A stretch of DNA of 15,679 nt, taken from the NCBI GenBank assembly GCA_029821455.1, contig JALGTI010000036.1, forward strand, positions 1 to 15,679. Reading direction: 5' to 3'. The notes below the pieces were generated by a model. It saw only the letters and a list, made by a program, of their open reading frames with translations, was not told the origin of the DNA and ran no database searches. Shown one piece after another: positions 1 through 7,180 of this stretch (its first letter is position 1; each line of letters starts with the position of its first letter). A program made the translations under genes and the position numbers. The DNA is from Candidatus Zipacnadia bacterium (GTDB taxonomy: Bacteria > Armatimonadota > Zipacnadia > Zipacnadales > Zipacnadaceae).

Positions 1-204
1 GGTGCCCTCCAGCACACCAATGACATTTGGCCGGCCCGGCAGGACTTCCTGCAGAGAACAGTCAATGTGCGCTTCGCGCAGGTATTCGAGGATGAACTCG
101 GCAACCTGCCCTTCACCAGTTTCAGTCCCGCCGGAGGGATCACTCAAGGGGTTGACGCTGGGGATTCTTACAAGCTCTCGCAGCAGGGTCAGGACATCGC
201 TCAC
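1..204 (-). CDS. M20-family metallopeptidase (ArgE/DapE/acetylornithine deacetylase-like), N-terminal fragment
   Basis: Read on the minus strand from a GTG start at 204, this gives 68 codons and then leaves the window. The start is supported by GGAGG with an 8-nt spacer, and no in-frame ATG lies nearby. The protein opens with VSDVLTLLRELVRIPSVNP, followed by a GEGQVAEFILEYLRE helix and a PNVIGVLEGT strand. This is the usual N-terminal layout of M20 amidohydrolases: an LLRELVxIPSVNP opening, an E-x-x-x-A-x-F/Y-I helix, and the strand before the zinc-binding domain. The metal ligands lie beyond the fragment, so the subfamily (deacetylase, desuccinylase or dipeptidase) cannot be decided. It lies downstream of tRNA-Pro on the same strand, with a hairpin between them. 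Confidence 0.75.
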   Translation of the reverse strand, partial: MSDVLTLLRELVRIPSVNPLSDPSGGTETGEGQVAEFILEYLREAHIDCSLQEVLPGRPNVIGVLEGT

Positions 205-278
205 GAGGATTACCTCCAATCCTTCGGAGATAGCCCTTCGTCGTGGCGGGACTGCTATCCTGCCCTGGTATATGAAAC

Positions 279-302
279 GGCCCCTGCCAGAAGCAGCGGG
301 CC
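279..302 (-). terminator. hairpin downstream of tRNA-Pro(CGG), possible terminator
   Basis: On the minus strand GGCCC-(G)-CTGC pairs with GCAGGGGCC, a 9-bp stem with one bulged G and a 5-nt loop, followed by GTTT. It starts 15 nt past the CCA end of the tRNA and lies ahead of the M20 start. The U tract is only three bases long, so termination is plausible but weak. Confidence 0.35.
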
Positions 303-317
303 ATTGATGGGTTAGAT

Positions 318-395
318 TGGTCGGGGCGGCCGGATTTGAACCGGCGACCTTACGGACCCGAACCGTACGCGCTAGCCAAACTGCGCCACGCCCCG
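318..395 (-). tRNA. tRNA-Pro (anticodon CGG)
   Basis: A full cloverleaf of 78 nt on the minus strand. The acceptor arm CGGGGCG pairs with CGCCCCG. The D arm is GCGC/GCGC with a 10-nt loop. The anticodon stem TACGG/CCGTA carries loop TTCGGGT, so the anticodon is CGG and reads CCG. The T arm is GCCGG-TTCAAAT-CCGGC. The discriminator base is A and CCA is encoded. It differs from tRNA-Pro(TGG) at the other end of the window at only seven positions. Unlike the tRNAs in that cluster, its flanks carry no 10-nt repeats. Confidence 0.97.
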
Positions 396-553
396 AAGTG
401 CGGAGGGAGGGTTTCCCCGGCCATTGAGGAAATCTTAGTATGAAGACTGGATGCGTTGTGCTTGCTTGACAAGTGTGAGAAATGGCAGGCGGCGGGTCGC
501 GGCGTCCCTTGATCACTTTCTGTCCACGAACTCTGTGCGAAAGGAGATCAGAT
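396..553. other. divergent intergenic region, no confident promoter
   Basis: This is the gap between tRNA-Pro (leaving to the left) and the M14 peptidase gene (leaving to the right). A TTGACA hexamer occurs at 466-471 on the plus strand, but no AT-rich -10 lies 16-18 nt downstream. A usable ribosome site (AAGGAG, 540-545) precedes the ATG at 554. Nothing else is recognised. Confidence 0.5.
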
Positions 554-1687
554 ATGATCACCATTACCAGTGACTTTGAATGTGGCAATGCCAAGAATGT
601 TGAGCAGATAGCCGATGATCGTTATCGCCTCGAAGTTATCGGCGACAAGCCGGTCTACTGCTACTACTTCTGCTTCGATGTCAAGAATGAGGGAGAGGCG
701 ACAGAAATCGCCATCGAGGTCTGGCACGACCCGGTCATCAAAGATGTGCCCGGCTTCATCTCCCACTTCCCCACCACTATCTGGATCCGGCCCGAAGACT
801 CGCACCGCTATCAGCCTCTCGTGCTGGGCGACTGCGAAACCCACGCCGAACATCTGGTGATTCACCTGCCCATCGCTGAGAACCAGACCATCCGCGTGAC
901 CGATGTCTGGCCATCGCCCTACACCGACACCTGCGAGTTCCTGCGAGGCCTTGCTGATGAGCGCAGCGACCGCTGTGAACTATTCACCCTCGGCCAGTCG
1001 GTCCAGGGCCGTGACATCCTCGGCATCCGCGCTGGCAACCCTGGCAAGCCGCGTGTGCTCTGCATCGCTGGCCAGCATCCTATCGAGTTCCCCGGCATCT
1101 GGGGCATGCGAGGCATCGCTGACTTCATTACCTCCCTTATCCCTGAGGCGGCTGCTTTGCGCGATGAGCTGTTGGTTGAGGTCATCCCGATGGTCAACCC
1201 GGACGGCACAGTGATGGGGCGCAACGGGTTCAATGCAGAGGATAAGGATGTGTACCTGGCCTTCGGCGATGACCCCGAGGCGGAAGAACCAGAGGCTCAC
1301 GAGAGCAAGCTGCTGTGGCGCAAAGCCCTCGACGAAAAGCCGGCGCTGTGGATGAACATTCATTGCTACCTGGGCTGGCGGACTAACAGCGAGTATCCTT
1401 ATGATGGCTGGTATGAGGCACCCGTCTCGCTGTTTGACGACCCCGGGCAGGCGCGGCTGTATCAGGCCCTCTGCGACACGATGCGCCTGGAGACTACAGG
1501 GCCCTCGACCCATATCACAGCGGCGGCCCACGGTGAGAACACCATCTGCTATCAACTGGCCAAGCGCTTTGACATCCCCCACGTCTTCTACGAAATAAAC
1601 GGGGGCACCGCTGGGCCATACGGCGCAGGAAGGCGCGCCCTGGAGGTCTTCAAGGGGACAATGAAGACACTGTTGCATCACAGATGA
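554..1687 (+). CDS. M14-like zinc carboxypeptidase with N-terminal beta domain
   Basis: The predicted product is a 377-aa zinc peptidase. Residues 1-125 look like the beta-sandwich domain that precedes the catalytic domain in cytosolic-carboxypeptidase-like M14 proteins (YYFCFDVKNEG, 37-47). The catalytic domain shows GQSVQGRDI (147-155), the zinc motif HPIE (H175, E178), NPDG (215-218), a third zinc ligand in NIHCYLGW (H270) and the general-base glutamate in FYEINGG (E347). The start at 554 has AGGAG 8 nt upstream; reading could extend in frame to 482, but that stretch has no ribosome site. The family removes C-terminal residues or cleaves amide bonds, but here the D-(L/V)-N-R motif normally found after NPDG reads DVYL (232-235), so carboxylate recognition may differ. 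There is no signal peptide, so a cytosolic location is inferred. The exact substrate is unknown. Confidence 0.85.
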   Translation: MITITSDFECGNAKNVEQIADDRYRLEVIGDKPVYCYYFCFDVKNEGEATEIAIEVWHDPVIKDVPGFISHFPTTIWIRPEDSHRYQPLVLGDCETHAEHLVIHLPIAENQTIRVTDVWPSPYTDTCEFLRGLADERSDRCELFTLGQSVQGRDILGIRAGNPGKPRVLCIAGQHPIEFPGIWGMRGIADFITSLIPEAAALRDELLVEVIPMVNPDGTVMGRNGFNAEDKDVYLAFGDDPEAEEPEAHESKLLWRKALDEKPALWMNIHCYLGWRTNSEYPYDGWYEAPVSLFDDPGQARLYQALCDTMRLETTGPSTHITAAAHGENTICYQLAKRFDIPHVFYEINGGTAGPYGAGRRALEVFKGTMKTLLHHR

Positions 1688-1690
1688 TGG

Positions 1691-1830
1691 GCCTCACCCC
1701 CGGCCCCTCTCCTTGCAGGAGAGGGGAGCATAGCACAGATTCCCCCTCCCTTCAGGGAGGGGGACAGGGGGTAGGGAGACCGTTCCCCCTCCCTCTGGGA
1801 AGCGGGCTGGGGGGTAGGTTACCAGGCGGG
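1691..1830. repeat. C/G-rich palindromic repeat block (REP-like), copy 1
   Basis: A block of short hairpins directly after the peptidase stop. The stem CCCCTCTCCT (1704-1713) pairs with AGGAGAGGGG (1717-1726). The stem CCCCCTCCCT (1742-1751) pairs with AGGGAGGGGG (1754-1763). A decayed third unit follows, with CTGGGGGGTAGGTTACCAG. The GGGGGTAGG tail and this layout recur at 2917-3020. The repeat is open in frame with the downstream dehydrogenase, which creates a false N-terminal extension. Confidence 0.8.
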
Positions 1831-1899
1831 AAGGTTTGTGCTCTCCAGGTCGGGAATTGGAAATCAACGCTCATCAAAGGCATCCACAGAGGGATGACT

Positions 1900-2916
1900 A
1901 TGACAAAGATCGTGGTGACTGACTACATCGAGCCTGACCTGAAGTGGGAAGAGGACGAACTAGGGAAGCTGGAGGGCGTGGAGTTTGAGTATCATCAGCT
2001 CAAGTTCGCCCCCCAGGACGAACTTATCGCTGCAGTCAGGGATGCTGACGTGATAGTGGTGAACATGTCGCCGTTTCCGGCTGAGGTCATAGAGGCCCTT
2101 GACAACTGCAAGCTAATCATCCGCCACGGGATCGGCTATGACAATGTAGACCCGGAGGCTTGCACACGCCGGGGCATCCGCCTGGCCAACATCCCCGACT
2201 ACTGCGCCACCGAGGTGGCTGAGCATGCAATGGCCCTGCTGCTGGCCTGCGTGCGTAAGGTGATGCCCGGGCGGAAGCTCCTGGAGGACTGCAGTGCCGC
2301 CGGGAACTGGGACTTCACGCCGCTGGGGAAGGTCTTTCGCTTTGAGGGCAAGACCGTCGGCATCGTCGGCTGCGGTCGCATCGGTGGCCGGGTCTACCGG
2401 ATGCTGGGGGGCTTTGGGGTCAAGCGGATGGTTGTGGACCCCTACATTGACAACCGCCAGATGGGGGCATTGGGCATCACCGAGACGTACACGCTGGACG
2501 AGATGCTGCCCCAGGCCGACTTTGTCACCATTCACACGCCGCTGAACGACGAGACCCGTGGAATGTTCGACGAGCCGCAGTTCAAGCTGATGAAGGAGAC
2601 CGCCTACCTCATCAACACTGCGCGGGCGGGGATGATCGTCACCGCTGCCCTCATCAAGGCCTGCAAGGAGGGTTGGATTGCAGGGGCGGGTATTGACGTC
2701 TATGATCAGGAGCCGCCGCCGCCCGACCTGGAGCTGTTCGACCTGCCAAATGTAACCCTGGCCCCGCACATGGGCTGGGCCTCCGAAGAGGCGGGCTGGG
2801 CGATCCGTGTCAAGATTCTCGACGACATCCGCGCCTACTTGAGGGGAGAGCCGCCACGGTACACAGTGAACGAGGATGTGGAAGAAGTGTTGGGGGGGAA
2901 GGCGTATCGGACCTAA
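1900..2916 (+). CDS. D-isomer-specific 2-hydroxyacid dehydrogenase (NAD-dependent)
   Basis: A 338-aa enzyme of the phosphoglycerate dehydrogenase / C-terminal-binding-protein superfamily, which interconverts 2-keto acids and D-2-hydroxy acids. Visible features are the N-terminal flavodoxin-like catalytic half, the Rossmann motif GCGRIG (157-162), an acidic residue D180 at the end of strand 2 (favouring NAD over NADP), and the catalytic triad R242 (INTARAG), E271 (DVYDQEP) and H290 (LAPHMGW). The start at 1900 has GAGGG 6 nt upstream; the ATG at 1894 sits directly on that site and is less likely. The length fits single-domain members with no ACT regulatory domain, so SerA-type serine feedback is not expected. 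Substrate is undetermined. The neighbouring aminotransferase could supply or consume its keto acid, but a repeat block separates the two genes. Confidence 0.9.
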   Translation: MTKIVVTDYIEPDLKWEEDELGKLEGVEFEYHQLKFAPQDELIAAVRDADVIVVNMSPFPAEVIEALDNCKLIIRHGIGYDNVDPEACTRRGIRLANIPDYCATEVAEHAMALLLACVRKVMPGRKLLEDCSAAGNWDFTPLGKVFRFEGKTVGIVGCGRIGGRVYRMLGGFGVKRMVVDPYIDNRQMGALGITETYTLDEMLPQADFVTIHTPLNDETRGMFDEPQFKLMKETAYLINTARAGMIVTAALIKACKEGWIAGAGIDVYDQEPPPPDLELFDLPNVTLAPHMGWASEEAGWAIRVKILDDIRAYLRGEPPRYTVNEDVEEVLGGKAYRT

Positions 2917-3018
2917 CCCCCCGCCCCCCTTCCCTGAAGGGAAGGGGAAGTCAAGGAAAGCGGAGGCGTTAGCCCGTTCCCCCTTCCTTCAGGAAGGGGG
3001 CTAGGGGGTAGGTAACAG
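2917..3018. repeat. C/G-rich palindromic repeat block (REP-like), copy 2
   Basis: It has the same architecture as 1691-1830. The stem CCCCTTCCCT (2926-2935) pairs with AGGGAAGGGG (2938-2947). The stem CCCCCTTCCT (2979-2988) pairs with AGGAAGGGGG (2991-3000). It ends in CTAGGGGGTAGGTAACAG, matching CTGGGGGGTAGGTTACCAG of copy 1. The two blocks bracket the dehydrogenase gene. Confidence 0.8.
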
Positions 3019-3019
3019 C

Positions 3020-3041
3020 GGGGTGACGCTAGCGTCACCCC
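3020..3041. repeat. 22-bp perfect palindrome
   Basis: GGGGTGACGCT (3020-3030) is followed immediately by its exact complement AGCGTCACCCC (3031-3041) with no spacer. No T-run follows, so a classical terminator is unlikely. It may be the closing element of the repeat block or an operator for the aminotransferase gene 70 nt downstream. A weaker 7-bp hairpin (AAATGGC/GCCATTT, 3046-3067) follows. Confidence 0.7.
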
Positions 3042-3111
3042 CAACAAATGGCCTATCTAAGCCATTTTGGACCGATCCTATGTTGAGTTAATTCGTATAC
3101 GGAGGTGAGTT

Positions 3112-4416
3112 ATGATGCCAAGTTATGAATTACCCGGCCCCAAATCGGCCGAATATATTGCAATGTCTGAAAAGTACGAGTCACCGGGCACTACCCGCCA
3201 GGTGCCGCTCGTGTGGGAGAGTGCCCAGGGCGTGCACGTCAAAGATGTAGATGGCAACGAGTACATTGACTGGACGAGCGGTGTGCTGGTGGCCAATGTG
3301 GGCCACTGTCACCCGTACCACGTTAAGGCTATTCAGGAGGCTGCCGCTAAGCTGCTGAACTGCTATGACTTCCCAACCCCCGGCCGGGTGACGCTGGCCA
3401 AGCGGCTGGTGGAGATCACACCGGAGAACCTGGACAAGGCCTTCCTGCTCAGCACCGGCTCAGAGGCAACTGAGGCAGCGATGCGCATAGCCAAGCGCTA
3501 CACGGGCAAGCATGAGATACTTAGCTTCTTTGGTGGCTTTCATGGGCGCACATGGGGCGCGATGTCAATGGCCGGCAGCCCGGGCACCAAGGGTGGTTGG
3601 GGGCCGCTGATGCCTGGCACCATCTATGGACCGTTCCCGTATTGCTATCGCTGCCCGTTCAAGAAAGAGCCTGAGACCTGCGGGATGTTCTGTATCGAGT
3701 ACCTGGACACGGTGCTAAAGACCCAGTCCATTGGCGATGTTGCGGCCCTCATTATTGAGCCATACCAGGGTGGGGCGGGCTTCATCTTCCCGCCGAGGGG
3801 CTACCTGCCAGCTCTGCAGCGCTGGGCCAAAGAGCACGATATTCTCTTCATCCTCGACGAGGTGCAGTCAAGCTTTGGCCGCACTGGCAAGCTGTTTATG
3901 CTCGAGCACGAAAACCTGTCGCCCAACTTCCTGTGCCTGGGCAAGGGCCTTGCCTCTGGCGTGCCTACGGCAGCGTTGATGGCTGAAGCACGCATTATGG
4001 ATATTCTCTCGTCGGGTGACTTGTCGTCAACGACAGGCGGCAATCCACTGTCGTGCGCGGCCGTTCATGCGGTGCTTGATATTATGGAGAAGGAAGACCT
4101 CCCTGGTAATGCCGCGCGTGTGGGCGCATATATCAAAGAGCGGCTCACCAACGTAATGCATGATGTCGAGGTGCTCGGCGACGTGCGCGGCCTGGGGATG
4201 GTCATCGGCCTCGAATTCGTCAATGACAAGGCCAGTAAAGAGCCGGCCCCTGACATTACCTGGGAGTTTCTCAGCCGCATGTGCTCCAACGGGGTAATCG
4301 TCGGCCGAGTGGGGATGTATGGCAACATTGTGCGCGTTGCGCCGCCCTTGGTGATGACGATGGAGGAGGCCGAGGAGAGCTGCGACATCGCGGAAAAGGT
4401 GCTGCGGTCGCTTTGA
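3112..4416 (+). CDS. class III (GabT/ArgD-like) PLP-dependent aminotransferase
   Basis: A 434-aa fold-type I aminotransferase. The family moves an amino group from an omega-amino acid such as 4-aminobutyrate, or from acetylornithine or similar donors, to 2-oxoglutarate or pyruvate. Visible motifs are the cofactor phosphate site STGSEATEAA (114-123), FFGGFHGRTWGA (139-150), the PLP-ring aspartate in ILDEVQSSFGRTG (D249) and the Schiff-base lysine in LGKGLASG (K278), then TTGGNPLSCAA. The start has GGAGG with a 6-nt spacer. Between the cofactor site and D249 lies a four-cysteine segment (C178, C181, C190, C194), which I recall from some GabT-like homologues and which could bind metal or an Fe-S cluster. 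Donor specificity cannot be read from the sequence. It is probably a separate transcription unit, given the repeats on both sides. Confidence 0.9.
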   Translation: MMPSYELPGPKSAEYIAMSEKYESPGTTRQVPLVWESAQGVHVKDVDGNEYIDWTSGVLVANVGHCHPYHVKAIQEAAAKLLNCYDFPTPGRVTLAKRLVEITPENLDKAFLLSTGSEATEAAMRIAKRYTGKHEILSFFGGFHGRTWGAMSMAGSPGTKGGWGPLMPGTIYGPFPYCYRCPFKKEPETCGMFCIEYLDTVLKTQSIGDVAALIIEPYQGGAGFIFPPRGYLPALQRWAKEHDILFILDEVQSSFGRTGKLFMLEHENLSPNFLCLGKGLASGVPTAALMAEARIMDILSSGDLSSTTGGNPLSCAAVHAVLDIMEKEDLPGNAARVGAYIKERLTNVMHDVEVLGDVRGLGMVIGLEFVNDKASKEPAPDITWEFLSRMCSNGVIVGRVGMYGNIVRVAPPLVMTMEEAEESCDIAEKVLRSL

Positions 4417-4511
4417 TCCCCACTGGCCCGTGGGACAGGCGTCCTTGCCATCCTTGCCTGTCCCCCCAGAAAGGCCTTCCCTGCGGCTCGGCCCTTGAGA
4501 GGCCGGGCCGC
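4417..4511. repeat. dispersed CCTGTCC-type inverted repeats after the aminotransferase
   Basis: GGGACAGGC (4432-4440) pairs with GCCTGTCCC (4456-4464). A second hairpin CGGCCC/GGGCCG lies at 4489-4510. The wording (ACAGGCGTCCTTGCC, CCTTGCCTGTCC) recurs around murJ at 7598-7656 and 9277-9384, so this is one family of intergenic repeats. Confidence 0.6.
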
Positions 4512-4540
4512 TTGCCTGTCCGGGCACTTCGTGATAGACT
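4512..4540 (+). promoter_or_regulatory. candidate sigma-70 promoter for the SPOR-gene group
   Basis: TTGCCT (4512-4517), a 17-nt spacer, then TAGACT (4535-4540). Each hexamer matches the consensus at four of six positions. It lies about 55 nt ahead of the GTG start of the SPOR-domain gene. Confidence 0.4.
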
Positions 4541-4595
4541 CTACAGGCGAATGAATGTCGCGTCGTAGTCGGCAGCCGAAACGGAGACGGAGGCC

Positions 4596-5204
4596 GTGGC
4601 ACGCAGATCCAGCAGCGATGAGGGTAGCAACGTGGCAGTCAGCTTCTGGCTGATAGTTGGCCTGATCTGTGTCGTGGGTGGGGCGCTGGCCTATCAGGCC
4701 GGCCGTTACTGGGTAACTGACTTGATCAGCGATGTGCAGGTAGATACCGGCCAGATACAACTGCCCAGCCAGGGCACAGAGGGATCGCCACCAGCGGGGC
4801 GCGCGTCGCACGAGGCCCCCGGGACCGCAGAGGTGACCGTGGAGGAGCGCGAGCCAACTGAGGCCGAGAAGCGTGAGATCGAACTGCGGACGCTGGAGCG
4901 CGAAGCTGCGCGGCAGGAGCCACAGGATGGCGCAGAACTCAATGAACGCATCGCAGTAGCAGCCGTCGAGGACGAAGGCGACTGGATGGTAGTGGCCGGC
5001 TCATTCTTGCAGAAGGCCAATGCGGACCGGGCCGCGGACAAGCTGTCCCGCAAGGGGTACGCCCCCTTCATCACCGAGTTTGAGAAGGATGGCCTCAAGT
5101 ATCGGCGCGTGACGGTGGCCATATTCAGGGACCGCGAGGAGGCCGGCGAATTAGTAAGCCGCCTGGCAGAGGAGGGTATCACCGCGACCGTGGTCAAGCG
5201 CTAG
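4596..5204 (+). CDS. SPOR-domain membrane protein
   Basis: A 202-aa bitopic protein. A short basic N-terminus (MARRSSS) precedes one membrane helix at about residues 15-35 (SFWLIVGLICVVGGALAYQAG). A charged, Glu-rich linker follows (about 45-125; 82-108 is likely helical), then a C-terminal SPOR domain (129-202: WMVVAGSFLQKANADRAADK, GYAPFITEFE, YRRVTVAIF, EAGELVSRL). SPOR domains bind glycan strands lacking stem peptides and usually localise to the septum, so a role in cell division or peptidoglycan remodelling is inferred. The start is a GTG with GGAG 9 nt upstream and a closer GGAGG; it gives the expected inside-positive N-terminus. It is the first gene of a four-gene + strand group. Confidence 0.85.
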   Translation: MARRSSSDEGSNVAVSFWLIVGLICVVGGALAYQAGRYWVTDLISDVQVDTGQIQLPSQGTEGSPPAGRASHEAPGTAEVTVEEREPTEAEKREIELRTLEREAARQEPQDGAELNERIAVAAVEDEGDWMVVAGSFLQKANADRAADKLSRKGYAPFITEFEKDGLKYRRVTVAIFRDREEAGELVSRLAEEGITATVVKR

Positions 5205-5290
5205 CCGGTGGCTGTCGTATTGATTGCATCGGCGGCGGGGCGCTTTCCCGTCGCTGCTGATTATCTAGGACCGGTGCGGAAGATGGTAGA

Positions 5291-5668
5291 ATGATAACTA
5301 CTGGTGAATGGATAGGCTTTGGACTAGGAGTAGCCGGCGCGCTGGCGCTGGTCACTGCTATGCTGGCCAACCGCGCCGCAGCGGCCGGGCAGGAGCCATC
5401 CGTGATCCGCCACCGGATTGTGGCCATCTGGGGCTGTGTATTGGGCGCGATTGCTGCGGGGTTCGCCGCACGGATGCTGATGGGCGGCTATGGGGTGGAC
5501 TTCGACGTCCGCGACGTGCGGCTGGTGGTTGGCGCATCGAAGCTGTGGCCAGCCATCCTTGCCCTGGGCATCATCTTAATACTGATGGTGATGGCGATGC
5601 GGCAGATCCGGTTGCTGACCTCTGCCAGCCTTCAACAAGCTGAAGACCAGGACTCTGAGAATGATTAG
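5291..5668 (+). CDS. small polytopic membrane protein, unknown function
   Basis: A 125-aa protein with three predicted membrane helices at about 7-27, 42-65 and 85-107, and an acidic C-terminal tail (AEDQDSEND). I do not recognise a family. Its stop codon overlaps the start of the metallophosphoesterase gene by 8 nt (ATGATTAG), so the two are very probably translationally coupled and work together. The start is the ATG at 5291, with only a weak GGAAGA site upstream. The 86-nt gap from the SPOR gene contains a GC-rich hairpin (5231-5255, with G-U pairs) but no T-run. Confidence 0.7.
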   Translation: MITTGEWIGFGLGVAGALALVTAMLANRAAAAGQEPSVIRHRIVAIWGCVLGAIAAGFAARMLMGGYGVDFDVRDVRLVVGASKLWPAILALGIILILMVMAMRQIRLLTSASLQQAEDQDSEND

Positions 5669-6575
5669 CCTCGCCATCGCGCTGTGGGCGATCGTGGGAA
5701 TCGGCATACTTCTGGCCTTGTACGGGCACTTCATCGAGCCACGTAGGTTACGGCTGACGTGCAAAGCTATCACTATTCCCAATCTGCGGGAAGAACTGGA
5801 AGGGCTGACCATCGTCCACCTGTCAGACTTTCACTGCAGCCCACATTCCACCAATCTGAGCGTGGCTCAGCAAGCTGTGCAGTTGGCCGTGGAATGCGAC
5901 CCAGACCTGATCGTGGTGACCGGGGACCTCGCCCACGGCAGCGGCAATCTGGAATGCGGGCTGGAGCTTCTCAGATCACTGCACGCCCGATATGGCGTGT
6001 TCGTAGTGCTCGGCAATCACGACATTGACTGGACGCTGGACAATCTCATCGCGCATCCGGACGTTGTTCACCACGGCTGGGAGCGCTGGGTGCAGGCGGT
6101 AGAAGGATTGGATGCTACGCTGCTGGAAAACGATCACCGAGTGGTGTGGATCAACGGCCGCCGGGTGGGCATCGTGGGCCTGGGGGATGCGTGTAGCCAG
6201 CGGCAGGACTTCAACCTGGCTCTCAACGGAATCGGTGATGTGGACCTACGTCTGCTGTTGAACCATAGCCCCGATATCCTCGATGCACCCCAGAGTGACT
6301 GGGCTGACCTGACGCTGTGCGGACACACCCACGGCGGACAGTGGCAGCTACCGGGCCTGGGGACGCTGTGGGCGCCGGTGTGGCGTGACTTTCGGCGCTC
6401 AGCCGGATTGCTGCGCTGTGGGGATACGCAGTGTTACGTGAGCCGAGGTGTAGGTTCGGCTGTCCAGATACGCATCAACTGCCCGCCGGAGGTTGTCTTG
6501 ATAACTCTCAAGCGAGGTCCGGCCCGGGGCCGGCCCTGCCGCCGCTATGGGGAGCCGGAGGTCCCAGCAGCCTAG
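5661..6575 (+). CDS. membrane-anchored metallophosphoesterase (YkuE/YaeI-like)
   Basis: A 304-aa calcineurin-like phosphoesterase. One N-terminal membrane helix (4-22) is followed by the full metal-site set: DFH (D56, H58), GD (88-89), GNHD (118-121), H202 in NHSPD, and GHTHGGQ (221-227). This order and the GHTHGGQ ending are typical of the YkuE/YaeI group; the chlamydial UDP-2,3-diacylglucosamine hydrolase LpxG is a relative. The domain probably faces the membrane surface and acts on a lipid-linked or nucleotide-linked phosphodiester; the substrate is not evident. It overlaps the preceding small membrane protein by 8 nt, and the next gene begins 28 nt after its stop, so it sits inside an operon. 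Confidence 0.88.
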   Translation: MISLAIALWAIVGIGILLALYGHFIEPRRLRLTCKAITIPNLREELEGLTIVHLSDFHCSPHSTNLSVAQQAVQLAVECDPDLIVVTGDLAHGSGNLECGLELLRSLHARYGVFVVLGNHDIDWTLDNLIAHPDVVHHGWERWVQAVEGLDATLLENDHRVVWINGRRVGIVGLGDACSQRQDFNLALNGIGDVDLRLLLNHSPDILDAPQSDWADLTLCGHTHGGQWQLPGLGTLWAPVWRDFRRSAGLLRCGDTQCYVSRGVGSAVQIRINCPPEVVLITLKRGPARGRPCRRYGEPEVPAA

Positions 6576-6603
6576 CTATCATGCAGGGCGCGAGGTCGAA
6601 CAA

Positions 6604-7140
6604 GTGGGTATCTTAGACCGCATAACCAGATGGCGTTCCAGAGGCGTGCAGCCGGTCCTGACGCGTGAGCAAGCGCTGCAGGCCATTCCGATCCGTAATC
6701 CCAGCCTGGAATGGAGCGAGAACGACGACGGCGAGGTGGTGGTCGTCCTGCCCAGGCGCAAGGATGCAACCGGCAAGTTCCTGGCTTGGGCGTTCTTTGT
6801 CCCTGAATCGCGGCCGCTGGTGCTGGATCAGGTGGGCAGTTTCGTCTGGAACCTTTGCGACGGCGAGCACAGTATGGCCAGTATCGTGTCAATAATGTGC
6901 AAGGAGTACAAGCTGAACCGGCGCGAGGTGGAGCTATCGCTGAATGAGTACTTCCGGATGCTGAGCAAGCGGGGGATGATGGCGGTCGCCGTTCCCAATA
7001 GGATTCTGGAACAACTGGATGAGAAGACGCGCCGGGCATTAGGTGTAGAAGAGTTGCGGTCCGCAGAGGCCGAGGGCGACCAGCCTGCTGAGCAGAGCGA
7101 CGCGGAAACAGCGGAAGAGGCCAACGAGGAGCAGGAGTAG
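6604..7140 (+). CDS. PqqD-like (RiPP recognition element-type) protein
   Basis: 178 aa from a GTG start at 6604, which has GAGG 8 nt upstream; a longer frame from ATG 6547 would run inside the preceding gene. Residues about 26-125 resemble the PqqD fold: RNPSLEW, a VVVVLPRR strand, then the winged-helix part LDQVGSFVWNLCDGEHSMAS and a REVELSLNEYFRMLSKRGMM helix pair. PqqD proteins present peptide precursors to radical-SAM or other modifying enzymes. No precursor peptide or modifying enzyme is seen in this window, so a role in peptide modification is not established. The C-terminus (150-178) is a disordered Glu/Ala-rich acidic tail. The gene ends 40 nt from the convergent rpsT. Confidence 0.7.
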   Translation: MGILDRITRWRSRGVQPVLTREQALQAIPIRNPSLEWSENDDGEVVVVLPRRKDATGKFLAWAFFVPESRPLVLDQVGSFVWNLCDGEHSMASIVSIMCKEYKLNRREVELSLNEYFRMLSKRGMMAVAVPNRILEQLDEKTRRALGVEELRSAEAEGDQPAEQSDAETAEEANEEQE

Positions 7141-7180
7141 GCCCTGAGTCCAGCCTCAGGCGCATTCTGGGCCAATGGTG

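Noticed and set aside
2..315. Plus-strand coding frames at the left edge
   Set aside because: The minus strand of the same stretch encodes a clear M20 peptidase N-terminus with a ribosome site, and the remainder is a hairpin and spacer ahead of tRNA-Pro.
466..488. Sigma-70 promoter for the M14 peptidase gene based on TTGACA at 466
   Set aside because: No AT-rich -10 sequence lies at 16-18 nt; the next region is GC-rich.
1684..1899. In-frame N-terminal extension of the 2-hydroxyacid dehydrogenase
   Set aside because: It is a read-through of the palindromic repeat block, low-complexity Pro/Gly/Ser, with no ribosome site; the start at 1900 gives the normal family N-terminus.
3066..3100. Promoter for the aminotransferase (TTGGAC with TAATTC or TATACG)
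   Set aside because: Spacing or hexamer match is poor in every pairing tried.
5231..5255. Terminator between the SPOR gene and the small membrane protein
   Set aside because: The hairpin needs G-U pairs and has no T-run; the genes look like one operon.
7143..7160. Bidirectional terminator between the PqqD-like gene and rpsT
   Set aside because: Only a 6-bp stem with a 6-nt loop and no T-run on either strand.
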